Below, piece after piece: positions 25,250 to 34,115 of a DNA stretch of 64,000 bases; positions within the stretch are counted from its first letter, which is position 1, and each line of letters begins with the position of its first letter. The translations under genes were made by a program, and so were the position numbers. Where the stretch lies: the NCBI GenBank assembly GCA_002839355.1, contig PGXW01000001.1:1-64000 (forward strand), in the 5' to 3' direction. The notes under the pieces are model-generated. The model was given only the letters and a program-made list of their open reading frames with translations, had not been told where the DNA came from and ran no database searches. The stretch comes from Spirochaetae bacterium HGW-Spirochaetae-2. Its GTDB lineage: Bacteria; Spirochaetota; Spirochaetia; Sphaerochaetales; Sphaerochaetaceae.

Positions 25250-26077
25250 TCAACGGGATTTTTCGTCCAGCTTAATCTCTTCCCAGATATCGTTCAACTT
25301 GTCCACATGCTCCCAAGATAAGGGAATATCCCGTTGTGCTCCGATTTTGGCCAACTTGTTGAACCGGTCGCGGACTTTTCTGTTGCTGCGGTGAAGTGCC
25401 ACGGACGGACTGATCTTCAAGTATCTGGCAAGATTGACGATTGCGAACAACAAGTCTCCAAGCTCCTCCTCGACATGGGATGGATTTGTCTCCCTATGGG
25501 CGATCGCTTCCAGGAGTTCCTTGTGTTCCTCGTCGACTTTATCTATGACCCCGTCGATATTCGGCCAATCGAAACCGACCTTGCGCATCTTCTTTTGGAT
25601 CTCCCAAGCTTCTTCAAGCTTTGGAAGTGATTTCGGTACACGGCTGAAGAAATCCTCGTCATGGGATTTTTTTCCTTCGACATTCTCCTTTATGGAATTC
25701 CACAGGTCGAGAACTTCAGAACTGTCGTTCGCTTGTGCGTGGGAAAAAACATGCGGGTGCCTGCGAATAAGTTTCGCACACACTGCATTGATCGCATCGA
25801 TAGGAGAAAAGTCGCCGGCTTCCTCATGCATCCGAGTGATCATGAAAGCATTGAGCAATACATCACCGATTTCTTCCGAGCATGCATCCATATCCTGTTC
25901 CAAGAGCGCATCGATATATTCATAGGTTTCATCGAGCAATGCCCGTGAAATATCTGCGGGAGATTGTTCACGGTCCCAAGGACATCCTTCGGGACTTCTG
26001 AGCATCGTCAGGATCGCGTAGAGTTTTTCTACAGCTTCAGAAAATGTTACGGCATTGGTATGTTGATAATCGATCAT
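25250..26077 (-). CDS. mazG: Nucleoside triphosphate pyrophosphohydrolase MazG
   Basis: It hydrolyses (d)NTPs to NMPs and pyrophosphate and is a housekeeping or stress enzyme. The 275-residue protein has two MazG domains. The first contains SPEGCPWDREQSPADISRALLDE and the metal-binding EEIGDVLLN. The second contains KVDEEHKELLEA and EELGDLLFAIVNLARYL. Escherichia coli MazG is of similar length. TAGGAG precedes the ATG. A separate promoter lies in the AT-rich gap before it. Confidence 0.94.
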   Translation of the reverse strand: MIDYQHTNAVTFSEAVEKLYAILTMLRSPEGCPWDREQSPADISRALLDETYEYIDALLEQDMDACSEEIGDVLLNAFMITRMHEEAGDFSPIDAINAVCAKLIRRHPHVFSHAQANDSSEVLDLWNSIKENVEGKKSHDEDFFSRVPKSLPKLEEAWEIQKKMRKVGFDWPNIDGVIDKVDEEHKELLEAIAHRETNPSHVEEELGDLLFAIVNLARYLKISPSVALHRSNRKVRDRFNKLAKIGAQRDIPLSWEHVDKLNDIWEEIKLDEKSR

Positions 26078-26127
26078 GAAAAGCTCCTATAGATTCTATT
26101 GTGAACAATCTAGTTGACAGAATATAC

Positions 26128-26156
26128 ATTATATACAATTTATCATATATCTTAAA
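26128..26156 (-). promoter_or_regulatory. Probable promoter for mazG
   Basis: On the minus strand, a perfect TATAAT (26133-26128) is preceded after 17 bases by the weak TTTAAG (26156-26151). A short inverted repeat ATTGT-GA-ACAAT at 26098-26109 lies in the leader. Confidence 0.5.
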
Positions 26157-27105
26157 AAAGGTTGATGGAACCCAGATATTTCAAGTTCGACCAATAGATG
26201 TTAGTGAAATCTCCTTCTCCTGCATACACAGCAACCCAAATGTGAAGGTATAGCGATGTGGTGGAATTTACAACATCATTATAGACGGGCTGATGGAAAT
26301 ATGTGTCCTCCTTCAGATAGTCATCCAATTCTTCCGTTGTGTTGTCTTGAGGAAATAAATTTCGCTTATAGCTTGAGAAGTACAACAAATCAGAGTTTGA
26401 ATCGTCGAATTCTATGGCATATCTACCGCTTACCCCACTTTGTACTTTCTGAAGATCAAAACTATAGGTTTTGGGTTCGGGCATCGCTGATAATGTCGCA
26501 ATGGGTAATTTGACATCCATTTGTGGAACATCACCAAAATAGTAATCGGCTGGGTAGTCTGAAATTACCAGAGGATGATAGGCAAATGTTTCGACTATAA
26601 TCCCGACTTCATTATCAGCCAAGTTGATTATAGACCCGGATTTCCTAGCGAAATTTTTTGTACTCTTATCTGTTTTTGTGTATAAATAAAATGCAGGGGC
26701 AGAAGGATTCGATGCTCCGATTGGGTTCTCTGGTGACCAGGAGATACCATTACCAGTAGATCCTTTGTAATTGTTTTTAAAATAACTTGGAATAGAACTT
26801 ATGGTAACATTGCTTGGATAGTCTGAATCCTGATTTGAAATTAGAGCAGTTTGTGCACTGTTGGTGGACAAGGTATAGAAGAATTTGAGTGAAGGACCTT
26901 CTTGAACACTGAATTCATTAATTTTATTTATGCCGGTTTCTTTAATTGTAAGATTAACATGTATTCCTTCAACGATGGCGCTGCTGCTAATAGTGATCTC
27001 ATCATCCAAATTCAAGTAATTGGGAATGCCGCAACCCGACAAAGCAAAAAGAGATGCCAGGATGAGCACTACACACACAGTACCCGGTATCCGACATCTC
27101 TTCAT
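26152..27105 (-). CDS. AT-rich predicted lipoprotein of unknown function
   Basis: This 317-residue protein begins with a lipoprotein signal (MKRCRIPGTVCVVLILASLFALSGC), whose lipobox LSGC gives a mature N-terminal Cys near residue 25. The ATG at 27105 is preceded by GGGGG. The rest is rich in Ser, Asn, Thr and Tyr with no motif I recognise, consistent with a secreted beta-rich protein. Base composition is clearly more AT-rich than its neighbours, suggesting a fast-evolving or acquired gene. It is the last gene after the YfgM-like gene and lies 36 bases behind it, so it may be co-transcribed. Confidence 0.72.
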   Translation of the reverse strand: MKRCRIPGTVCVVLILASLFALSGCGIPNYLNLDDEITISSSAIVEGIHVNLTIKETGINKINEFSVQEGPSLKFFYTLSTNSAQTALISNQDSDYPSNVTISSIPSYFKNNYKGSTGNGISWSPENPIGASNPSAPAFYLYTKTDKSTKNFARKSGSIINLADNEVGIIVETFAYHPLVISDYPADYYFGDVPQMDVKLPIATLSAMPEPKTYSFDLQKVQSGVSGRYAIEFDDSNSDLLYFSSYKRNLFPQDNTTEELDDYLKEDTYFHQPVYNDVVNSTTSLYLHIWVAVYAGEGDFTNIYWSNLKYLGSINLF

Positions 27106-27141
27106 ACATCCCCCACTGTCCGGAGGCGTTTTATCCAGCAA

Positions 27142-27825
27142 TTACTGGAGTACCACCAAACGGGATTTGGCCAATTTCGCGTACTCGGAGGCAGCAAATT
27201 CATCTGCCAGCTGCTGTAGGACAGCCTTCGCCAAATCGATATTGTTTTTGGCTTCATGCAATCGGGCAATACTGAACAATGCTTTTGGAGCTTCCGCGGC
27301 ATCGGCACCATAGGTGTCATATAACGACTGGTAGAACTCCATAGCCTTGTCGGGATTTCCCAACTGCTCACTGGCTACTCCGGCATTGTAGAGCCCGAGC
27401 GACCCGAGGTAGGTCCCACTACCCTTTTCGGCAACAGCAACAAAATGGTCCAACGCCTCGGCGTACGCACCTTCCTCATACTTCACCAAACCAAGCAGGT
27501 ATGATGCCTTGAGTATCGGGTACGACTTTCCACTCTTGGAAGCGATCGCCGAGAGATCACCAACGAGTGATTCTTTTTTCGACAATGCTTCCGCAGTGGT
27601 TTTGTCCTCGAGGAAATTCCACTCGGAATAGGTTGCCTGCAAATTATCGATAGCCAACTGGGCAGCGTCTGCCTTATTGTCGGCTACCGACAAACCGATC
27701 CACAATCCCAGCACAGCGACCACGATGGCCACTGCGACTATAATTAGGATTTTCTTGTTAGCTCCCAGGAAAGCGTTGAATTTGGATTCAAGCTTTCCGG
27801 AAGTAATTTCATTCTTATTAGCCAT
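27142..27825 (-). CDS. YfgM-like membrane-anchored TPR protein
   Basis: This 227-residue protein has a short cytoplasmic N-terminus, one membrane helix at about residues 25-47 (ILIIVAVAIVVAVLGLWIGL), then TPR pairs (YLLGLVKYEEGAYAEALDHF, LYNAGVASEQLGNPDKAMEFY). The layout matches YfgM, an ancillary factor of the SecYEG translocon and periplasmic chaperone network, and TPR_21 proteins in general. The ATG at 27825 is preferred for its spacing from CGGAG. It follows cmk-rpsA after 13 bases and is surely in the same operon. Confidence 0.75.
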   Translation of the reverse strand: MANKNEITSGKLESKFNAFLGANKKILIIVAVAIVVAVLGLWIGLSVADNKADAAQLAIDNLQATYSEWNFLEDKTTAEALSKKESLVGDLSAIASKSGKSYPILKASYLLGLVKYEEGAYAEALDHFVAVAEKGSGTYLGSLGLYNAGVASEQLGNPDKAMEFYQSLYDTYGADAAEAPKALFSIARLHEAKNNIDLAKAVLQQLADEFAASEYAKLAKSRLVVLQ

Positions 27826-27838
27826 CATTATGCTCCGC

Positions 27839-30265
27839 TTATTCCGGACTGTTTTCACGAGATTTCATCAAGTCGCCGAAGGTGAACGTGTCGCCTTCAT
27901 CGTCATGGATGTATTTTGAAATCTCGGATTGCTGGGATTTGCGGATCAGTTCCTTGATCGACAGGCTCAGCTTCTGAGTGGAGGGATTGATCTCGACAAT
28001 GGCAGCGGTAATAGGATCGCCGACTTTGTATTTGGTCAACACCTTCTCATTGAACTCCTCATCCGGACCAACAAGGTTGTATTTGGAGATCAAACCTTCA
28101 ATATCACCAAGGACACGAACAAAGACACCGAAATCAGTGACATTGCTGACTTCACCACTAATGGTGCTGCCCTTCGGATAATCGTGGCGAAGCGTCTGCC
28201 AAGGATTGCCCTCAAGCTGCTTCACACCGAGTCTGATATGACGGGTTTGCGGGTCGACCCGTGTTATGACCACATCGATCACGTCACCATCCTTGCAGAA
28301 CTCACTCATATTCCGGATCTTCTTAGTCCAGGAAATATCGTCGATATGCAAGAATCCGTCGATTCCTTCCTCAAGGTTGATGAATGCACCGCTATTGGTG
28401 ACTTTCACGACAGGCTTGGTAAGGGTCATTCCCTGGGGATAGCGATCGGTGATCGTGTCCCAAGGATTTTCCTCGAGCTGCTTCAATCCGAGGCTTACCC
28501 GCTTCTTGTCCAGATCGTATCCGAGAACCTTCGCTTCGACGACATCGCCGATTGAAAGCAGTTCCTTGGGATTGTTGATCCTTTTGGTCCAGGACAGTTC
28601 GGAGATATGGGCGAGACCTTCGATACCGGGTTCGATTTCAATGAACACACCAAATGTTGTGATCTTCGTCACAGGTGCCTTCACAACGTCGTCCACCGAG
28701 TAGCGTTCCTCGAATGTGTTCCAAGGATCTTCCTGCATGTGCTTGAGAGACAGGTTGATCTTCTGGGAAACCGGGTCAATATTGATGAGACGAAGTTGGA
28801 TGACCTGACCTTTCTTGACGAAATCCTTCGGCTTTGTCACGTGGCCCCAACTCATATCGTTGATATGGAGAAGTCCGTCAAAACCGCCAAGGTCGATGAA
28901 TGCACCGAAGCTGGTGAAGCTCTTGACAGTTCCTTCCACGACATCGCCAATCTTGACGGTCGTAAAGAACTTCTCTTTGTTTTCCTTGATTTTCTTTTCC
29001 AGGTATTCGCGTCGTGATACGACACTCTTGAGTTTCATCCCGGTGTGGAACTTGTCGATCACAAAATAATCGGCGATACCGATCATCGTTTCAGGATCTT
29101 CAACCCGTACCACGTCTGCCTTGGATAAAGGACAGAATCCCAAGAACTCACTGCCAAGGTCGACTTCGAAACCGCCTTTGATAACCTTAACAAATTTTCC
29201 CATGACAGGAGAGCGGGTTTCCGCAGCTTCCTTGAGAACTTCTGTTCGTTCCTTGATGTCAGCGCGCTTCTTTGAAATGACGATTTGACCGCCCTTTCCT
29301 TCCTTGTTTACAATCATTACCTTGACTTCGTCGCCGACGGCGGGAACAGTGGTGAACTCGTCGAGGGCAATTCTGCCTTCCGACTTGTAACCCACATCCA
29401 CAAACACATACTCGTTATTGACCTGAACAACAGTACCGGTAACAAGCTGACCGTCTTCAATTTCATCAAGAGATTTTAGGTAATGTTCCTGCAGCATCGT
29501 TTGCATATCAGCCTTCTGCTGAGGTTCGCTTTGTGTTTCCAACACTTCCTTCACTTCTTCCACTTTTCTCTCCTGATCCTTATTTTCGCCCTGAATCCGG
29601 GCGAATATAGCACGTAACACTGTGTCATAAACTTCATCTATGGTCAAGTACGACGAGTCGATATACAGGGCGTCAGGAGCTACTTTAAGTCCTCCAACCG
29701 GTTTGTTCCTATCAATTTTGTCGCGTTCTGCAATGGTTTTCACCAATTCCTGCAGTGGCATTTCCGTCGGTTGCTGATCGTAGCGCCGCTTGGCCCGAAC
29801 CTCTACGGAAGCGTCCAGAAAAAACTTGCATCCAGCTTCGGGAAACACAACAGTCGTTATATCCCTGCCCTCCGCAACCAGATTCAACCCCCCTTCCGCC
29901 AATGCCCTGAGATGTGTGTTGACTATGGCACGCAATTCAACGATCGCGGAATGTTGCGCCACATACGCATCGACCGCATCGGTATGCAACCGGTCTTGGA
30001 CATCGACTCCATCTGCATGCAACCTGCCGTCGACAATCCTCATTGACAGCCGTCTGGCCACATCGAGCACAGCCGCTTCGTCCTTCGGATCCACGCCTTG
30101 CTCGAGAACTGTCAGGGTAATTGCCCGGTAAAAATTTCCTGAATTCAGGAAATAGAAACCCAAGTGCTGTGCAACCATGTTGGCAATTGTACTTTTTCCC
30201 ACTCCGGCAGGTCCGTCGATGGCTACCACAAAACCTTTCAACCGCATGGTCTCTTCCTTGGTCAT
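27839..30265 (-). CDS. cmk-rpsA: Cytidylate kinase fused to 30S ribosomal protein S1
   Basis: This 808-residue fusion has two parts. Residues about 9-225 are CMP/dCMP kinase, with P-loop GPAGVGKST at 18-26, LNSGNFYRAIT, VAEGRDITTVVFPEA and KFFLDASVEVRAKRR. Residues about 260-800 contain six S1 RNA-binding repeats, for example GQLVTGTVVQVNNEYVFVDVG, GTVKSFTSFGAFIDLGGFDG and GEVSNVTDFGVFVRVLGDIEG. In most bacteria cmk and rpsA are adjacent separate genes; fused forms are known in spirochaetes. The start ATG overlaps the rluB stop as ATGA (30262-30265). A second ATG six codons in, behind AAGGAAGAG, is a plausible alternative. Confidence 0.93.
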   Translation of the reverse strand: MTKEETMRLKGFVVAIDGPAGVGKSTIANMVAQHLGFYFLNSGNFYRAITLTVLEQGVDPKDEAAVLDVARRLSMRIVDGRLHADGVDVQDRLHTDAVDAYVAQHSAIVELRAIVNTHLRALAEGGLNLVAEGRDITTVVFPEAGCKFFLDASVEVRAKRRYDQQPTEMPLQELVKTIAERDKIDRNKPVGGLKVAPDALYIDSSYLTIDEVYDTVLRAIFARIQGENKDQERKVEEVKEVLETQSEPQQKADMQTMLQEHYLKSLDEIEDGQLVTGTVVQVNNEYVFVDVGYKSEGRIALDEFTTVPAVGDEVKVMIVNKEGKGGQIVISKKRADIKERTEVLKEAAETRSPVMGKFVKVIKGGFEVDLGSEFLGFCPLSKADVVRVEDPETMIGIADYFVIDKFHTGMKLKSVVSRREYLEKKIKENKEKFFTTVKIGDVVEGTVKSFTSFGAFIDLGGFDGLLHINDMSWGHVTKPKDFVKKGQVIQLRLINIDPVSQKINLSLKHMQEDPWNTFEERYSVDDVVKAPVTKITTFGVFIEIEPGIEGLAHISELSWTKRINNPKELLSIGDVVEAKVLGYDLDKKRVSLGLKQLEENPWDTITDRYPQGMTLTKPVVKVTNSGAFINLEEGIDGFLHIDDISWTKKIRNMSEFCKDGDVIDVVITRVDPQTRHIRLGVKQLEGNPWQTLRHDYPKGSTISGEVSNVTDFGVFVRVLGDIEGLISKYNLVGPDEEFNEKVLTKYKVGDPITAAIVEINPSTQKLSLSIKELIRKSQQSEISKYIHDDEGDTFTFGDLMKSRENSPE

Positions 30266-30987
30266 ACGTTCTTGCCCTCCAAAAGTGCCGTAATCTCTGC
30301 CTTGGTCACCGGTCTGTAGCGACCTTCCGCGAGATCCTCCAATTGTATAGGGCCGATCCGTATCCGTACAAGCCGCTGGATAGTATAGCCGAAATAGCTG
30401 AAGATCTTGCGGAGTTCCCTATTCTTCCCTTCGGTAAGAGTCACCAACACCCAACGCTTGGACTGCAATTTGAAATGTTTGATGGTATAGGGTTTCTGGC
30501 TATCGATATAGATTCCCCTGAGAGCCTCGTCGAGATCCACCCGATTGATCGGCTCGTTGGTCATGATTGCATATTCCTTCTCGATTTGGCTCGAAGGATG
30601 CATTATCTTTTGGGCAACATCACCATCGTTCGTATAGAGGATAAGACCCGAGGACTCCTTGTCCAGCCGTCCGACATGGAACAGCAGGTTGTTTTCCGGA
30701 ATGGTTATGAGATCCCGGGCATAGAGTTTTTCGTTGGGATCGTAGTTGGTGCACACATATCCTTTCGGCTTGTTCAAAGCATAGTAGAAGGTCCTGTCGG
30801 CCGGTTCGGCCAAGATATCGTCCACCATGACCACATCGTCGGCATCTACCTTCGTGCCCAGTTCAACGACAATCCTGGTGTTGACGGAAACGCGTCCTTC
30901 CGAGATCAATGTCTCGCAGGATCTTCGGGAACCAAATCCACTTTTCGCAAGATAACTCTGCAGGCGGATAGGATATTCAATTCGCAT
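30262..30987 (-). CDS. rluB: Large-subunit rRNA pseudouridine synthase, RluB type
   Basis: This 241-residue RsuA-family enzyme isomerises a uridine in 23S rRNA. The N-terminal S4 domain is IRLQSYLAKSGFGSRRSCET. The catalytic region holds the conserved Asp in LLFHVGRLDKESSGLILYTNDG. Near the C-terminus is TLTEGKNRELRKIFSYFGY. The ATG at 30987 follows GAGGAG and overlaps the end of scpB by 11 bases. RluB, RluE and RluF types differ in target; gene context with scpA-scpB favours RluB. Confidence 0.9.
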   Translation of the reverse strand: MRIEYPIRLQSYLAKSGFGSRRSCETLISEGRVSVNTRIVVELGTKVDADDVVMVDDILAEPADRTFYYALNKPKGYVCTNYDPNEKLYARDLITIPENNLLFHVGRLDKESSGLILYTNDGDVAQKIMHPSSQIEKEYAIMTNEPINRVDLDEALRGIYIDSQKPYTIKHFKLQSKRWVLVTLTEGKNRELRKIFSYFGYTIQRLVRIRIGPIQLEDLAEGRYRPVTKAEITALLEGKNV

Positions 30988-31549
30988 CGTATAGCTCCTC
31001 ATCATTGGTAAAACGGGCACGGTCTATCTCCGATAGTTTCGGAAGCGCCGATATGCTCGGTAAGTTGAATTCAAACAAAAACTTTTTTGTCGTTCCGTAC
31101 AGACAGGGATGCCCCGGGACATCCTTGCGGCCGACGACCTTGATATATTCACGTTCACGCAGGAGGCGGACGATATTGTCGGAGGCGACTCCCCGGATAT
31201 TCTCCACATCCCTACGGGTGACCGGTTGGGAATAGGCAATGATCGACAACGTTTCCAGTGCTGCCTTCGACAACCGCCGGTCCACTTTCCTTCCATAACA
31301 ATCCCGAAGACGGTCATGCAAGTCGGTCGCTGGCAAAAAACAATAGGTTCCCTTGTCTTCAACCAGATGCAATCCATGCATGTGGGCTTCCCAATAATCC
31401 TGCAGTTCCTTCAATGCTTTCAGCAGGACCTGTTCCTCCATGCCCGTCAATTTCCCGAGCTTGTCCGTTCCGACAGGTTCATTTTCCAAGAACAGTATCA
31501 CTTCCACCAGGCGTGCATTGGAAGAAAGTATCGTCGCATCGCCAATCAT
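30977..31549 (-). CDS. scpB: Segregation and condensation protein B
   Basis: This 190-residue ScpB is the winged-helix subunit that joins ScpA and SMC in the condensin complex. The typical ScpB core SKAALETLSIIAYSQPVTRRDVENIRGV is seen in overlapping pieces, followed by LLREREYIKVVGRKDVPGHP and LYGTTKKFLFEF. Its start overlaps the scpA stop as ATGA (31546-31549). No smc gene is in the window. Confidence 0.95.
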   Translation of the reverse strand: MIGDATILSSNARLVEVILFLENEPVGTDKLGKLTGMEEQVLLKALKELQDYWEAHMHGLHLVEDKGTYCFLPATDLHDRLRDCYGRKVDRRLSKAALETLSIIAYSQPVTRRDVENIRGVASDNIVRLLREREYIKVVGRKDVPGHPCLYGTTKKFLFEFNLPSISALPKLSEIDRARFTNDEELYDAN

Positions 31550-32484
31550 ACATCCTCCTGGTCATCGTCATCGGTCAAATCAATGATCTCATCGTCGGCA
31601 TCATCATACGGGAAAGACGGATGTTCCATCTTTTGGGATTGCTGAGCTTGTGTATTTTGGGGCAACAGGAACGATTCATACGGTTCTTCATCACCGAAAT
31701 CCTCATCATCGATAACATCGGGATCGAAATCCTGCTTCTTCCTGATCACGATATCACCGAACAATGCATGCTGGTGTATGGTGACCATACTGAATTTCAC
31801 AGCCTCCAGGATCGCGAGGAACGCACAGATGATATCCATGGGAGAATCCCGGTGCACGACGATATCCGAAAAGGATATGTCGTCCCTGGATTCGAACAAT
31901 TCTGCCATGAGGGTGAGCTTCTGTTTGGTGGTCACTTCCTCGTACACATTGAAGACCTGTTCGGGTGTTATCGATTGGAGCAATGAGGAAAAGGTCTTCA
32001 ACAGATCCCATACATTCACATCGTTCCACAGGTCCTGGTCCTCGAAGGGAAGCATGAACTGGCTTTTCTTCCGATGTATGAACAATTCTCCACTTTGATT
32101 GGAATCAGAAAGAAGTGACGTATACCGTTTGAACTTCTGGTATTCGAGCAACCGTTCGACAAGATCTGCCCGCAATTCGGAAAACTCGTCATCCTCTTCG
32201 ATCTGTTCGTCCGTGGGGAGCAACATCCTGCTCTTCATGTAGATGAGATGTGCAGCCATGGCATAGAAATCGGTCAGATCATCCAGATCCATCCTGTCGG
32301 TAACATCAAGATACGCCAGGAACTGGTCAGTAATTTCCGCAATGGGGATATCGTATATGTTTACTTGTGCCTTCTGGATCAAATGCAACAACAGATCCAG
32401 GGGACCTTCGAATTGTCGTATCGAATAGGACAAGGCGGTTTGGGGCATGTGCTCGGTAACCGCCAGCCCTGCTTCATTCACCAT
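31546..32484 (-). CDS. scpA: Segregation and condensation protein A
   Basis: This 312-residue kleisin subunit of the SMC complex has the strongly conserved N-terminal block IRQFEGPLDLLLHLIQKAQ followed by NIYDIPIAEITDQFLAYL. An acidic middle follows, and a C-terminal winged-helix part with FLAILEAVKFSMVTIHQ. An extra acidic tail (DADDEIIDLTDDDDQEDV) ends it. No Shine-Dalgarno precedes the ATG at 32484. A good -10 box ends seven bases before it, and an 11-base inverted repeat includes the start codon. An ATG 12 codons in is an alternative start. Confidence 0.93.
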   Translation of the reverse strand: MVNEAGLAVTEHMPQTALSYSIRQFEGPLDLLLHLIQKAQVNIYDIPIAEITDQFLAYLDVTDRMDLDDLTDFYAMAAHLIYMKSRMLLPTDEQIEEDDEFSELRADLVERLLEYQKFKRYTSLLSDSNQSGELFIHRKKSQFMLPFEDQDLWNDVNVWDLLKTFSSLLQSITPEQVFNVYEEVTTKQKLTLMAELFESRDDISFSDIVVHRDSPMDIICAFLAILEAVKFSMVTIHQHALFGDIVIRKKQDFDPDVIDDEDFGDEEPYESFLLPQNTQAQQSQKMEHPSFPYDDADDEIIDLTDDDDQEDV

Positions 32485-32520
32485 GCGAAAGAGTATACCT
32501 TTTTCGCATGGTTGCGTAAA
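32480..32520 (-). promoter_or_regulatory. scpA promoter inside a perfect 11-11-11 inverted repeat
   Basis: On the minus strand, TTTACG (32520-32515) and TATACT (32497-32492) are 17 bases apart. ACCATGCGAAA (plus strand 32480-32490) and its exact complement TTTCGCATGGT (32502-32512) flank an 11-base spacer that contains the -10. One arm includes the scpA start codon. No T run follows, so it is not an ordinary terminator of recA. Confidence 0.65.
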
Positions 32521-32526
32521 GAGTCG

Positions 32527-33606
32527 TTATTCTGCCGTAATTTCCGCCACCTTGCCAGATGCAGCCACAATAGTGGGGAAGATCAATACACGGAGCTTCT
32601 TGTCAAGCTCGATGGTGATATCCGTGTTCGTCTTCAGGAAGGTGATCGCATTCTCCCTACCCTGCCCTATCTTCTCTCCATTGTAGGCGTACCATGAACC
32701 GCTTTTCTCCAGCAGTTCGAATTTCAAGGCTGCGTCGAGAATACTGCCATGGTAACTGAGGCCTTCACCGAAGAACATGTCGAGTTCCACTTTCTTGAAT
32801 GGTGGAGCCACTTTGTTCTTCACAATCTTGATACGTACCCGATTCCCGATTATATCGTCGGCGCTTCTACTGATAGCCTCTATCTTCCGTACCTCGATAC
32901 GGATGGAGGCGTAGAATTTCAAGGCATTTCCACCTGTGGTCGTCTCGGGGTTGCCGAACATGACACCGATCTTCATGCGGATCTGGTTGATGAAGATAAT
33001 GGTGGTATTGCTCTTGGAGAGTATGCCGGTGAGTTTTCGCAAGGCCTGGCTCATGAGTCGGGCTTGCAGACCCATATGGGAATCGCCCATTTCACCATCG
33101 ATCTCTGCCTGTGGGGTCAACGCTGCCACCGAGTCGACCACAATTATATCGACCGCACCGGAGCGCACCAACGATTCGACGATCTCAAGGGCTTGTTCAC
33201 CATTGTCAGGTTGTGATATCCACAATTCATCCGTATTCACACCAAGTTTCTTGGCATACGTCGGATCAAGGGCATGTTCCGCATCGATGAAGGCCGCGAT
33301 TCCACCTGCCTTTTGGCTCTCGGCGATCGCATGCAATGCCAGCGTCGTCTTTCCCGAAGATTCCGGTCCGTATATCTCGATTACCCTGCCCTTCGGATAA
33401 CCACCGACACCCAAGGCTTCGTCCAGAAGGATCGAACCCGAAGAGATGGCTTGTATCGTTCGATCGGTGGCACTATCGCCCAATTTCATCAGGGCACCTT
33501 TTCCAAACTGCTTGTCGATCTGGGAACGGGCCGCCTCCAACGCCACCAGCTTCTGCTTGGAATCCGTAACTACCGCGCCACTCGAATTATTTGAGTTCTT
33601 TGCCAT
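32527..33606 (-). CDS. recA: Recombinase RecA
   Basis: The 359-residue DNA strand-exchange protein and SOS co-protease has P-loop GPESSGKTT at residues 80-88, [19 protein letters not shown], the L2-side stretch [16 protein letters not shown] and a C-terminal domain. The usual acidic C-terminal tail is lacking (it ends KVAEITAE). ATG 33606 is chosen because AAGGAG lies upstream; a GTG 12 bases earlier sits too close to that site. A direct repeat GGTATG-ATT-GGTATG lies in the 53-base gap after dtd, but I see no clear LexA box. Confidence 0.97.
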   Translation of the reverse strand: MAKNSNNSSGAVVTDSKQKLVALEAARSQIDKQFGKGALMKLGDSATDRTIQAISSGSILLDEALGVGGYPKGRVIEIYGPESSGKTTLALHAIAESQKAGGIAAFIDAEHALDPTYAKKLGVNTDELWISQPDNGEQALEIVESLVRSGAVDIIVVDSVAALTPQAEIDGEMGDSHMGLQARLMSQALRKLTGILSKSNTTIIFINQIRMKIGVMFGNPETTTGGNALKFYASIRIEVRKIEAISRSADDIIGNRVRIKIVKNKVAPPFKKVELDMFFGEGLSYHGSILDAALKFELLEKSGSWYAYNGEKIGQGRENAITFLKTNTDITIELDKKLRVLIFPTIVAASGKVAEITAE

Positions 33607-33659
33607 ATTCCTATTCACTCCTTACCTTATTCCATACCAATCATACCGCATCTGTCAGG

Positions 33660-34115
33660 TTATTGCTTCAAATTTCCCAGAGAGTCGAGAACAAGTGTAA
33701 TCGGACCTTCGTTGGTATAAGCCACGCGCATGGAGGCACCAAATTCGCCGGTAGCGACTTCAAGCCCTTGCGACCGCACCTTCTCGACAAACAACTCGTA
33801 CATCTGTCGGGCGACCGCCGGTTCGGCCGCGGGATCGAACGAGGGGCGGTTCCCCTTCCGCAAATCCGCGCAGAGCGTGAACTGGCTTACCACCAGCATC
33901 GAATAGCCGAGATCGGAAACCGACAAATTCATTTTTCCATCGTCGTCGGTGAACAGTCTCATCCTTGGAATCTTTTTCGCCAGATATGCCAAATCGACCT
34001 CGGTATCGCCTTTCTGGACCCCGAGGTACACCAGAAGCCCACGATCGATGCTACCGACCAGAGAGCCGTCAACGGTGACTGAAGCTTCGGTTACCCGTTG
34101 GATGACCGCTCTCAT
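33660..34115 (-). CDS. dtd: D-aminoacyl-tRNA deacylase
   Basis: The 151-residue enzyme removes D-amino acids from tRNA. It shows the family start MRAVIQRVTEASVTVDG, SQFTLCADLRKGNRPSF (the SQFTL motif) and GASMRVAYTNEGPITLVLDS, which carries the Gly-Pro motif. The usual N-D-G-P here reads N-E-G-P. Length is normal. It overlaps rpe by one base (TGATG). Confidence 0.95.
   Translation of the reverse strand: MRAVIQRVTEASVTVDGSLVGSIDRGLLVYLGVQKGDTEVDLAYLAKKIPRMRLFTDDDGKMNLSVSDLGYSMLVVSQFTLCADLRKGNRPSFDPAAEPAVARQMYELFVEKVRSQGLEVATGEFGASMRVAYTNEGPITLVLDSLGNLKQ

Noticed and set aside
33607-33659. LexA box upstream of recA
   Set aside because: Only a direct repeat GGTATG-ATT-GGTATG is present. No palindromic SOS-type site that I can defend is visible, and spirochaete SOS motifs vary.
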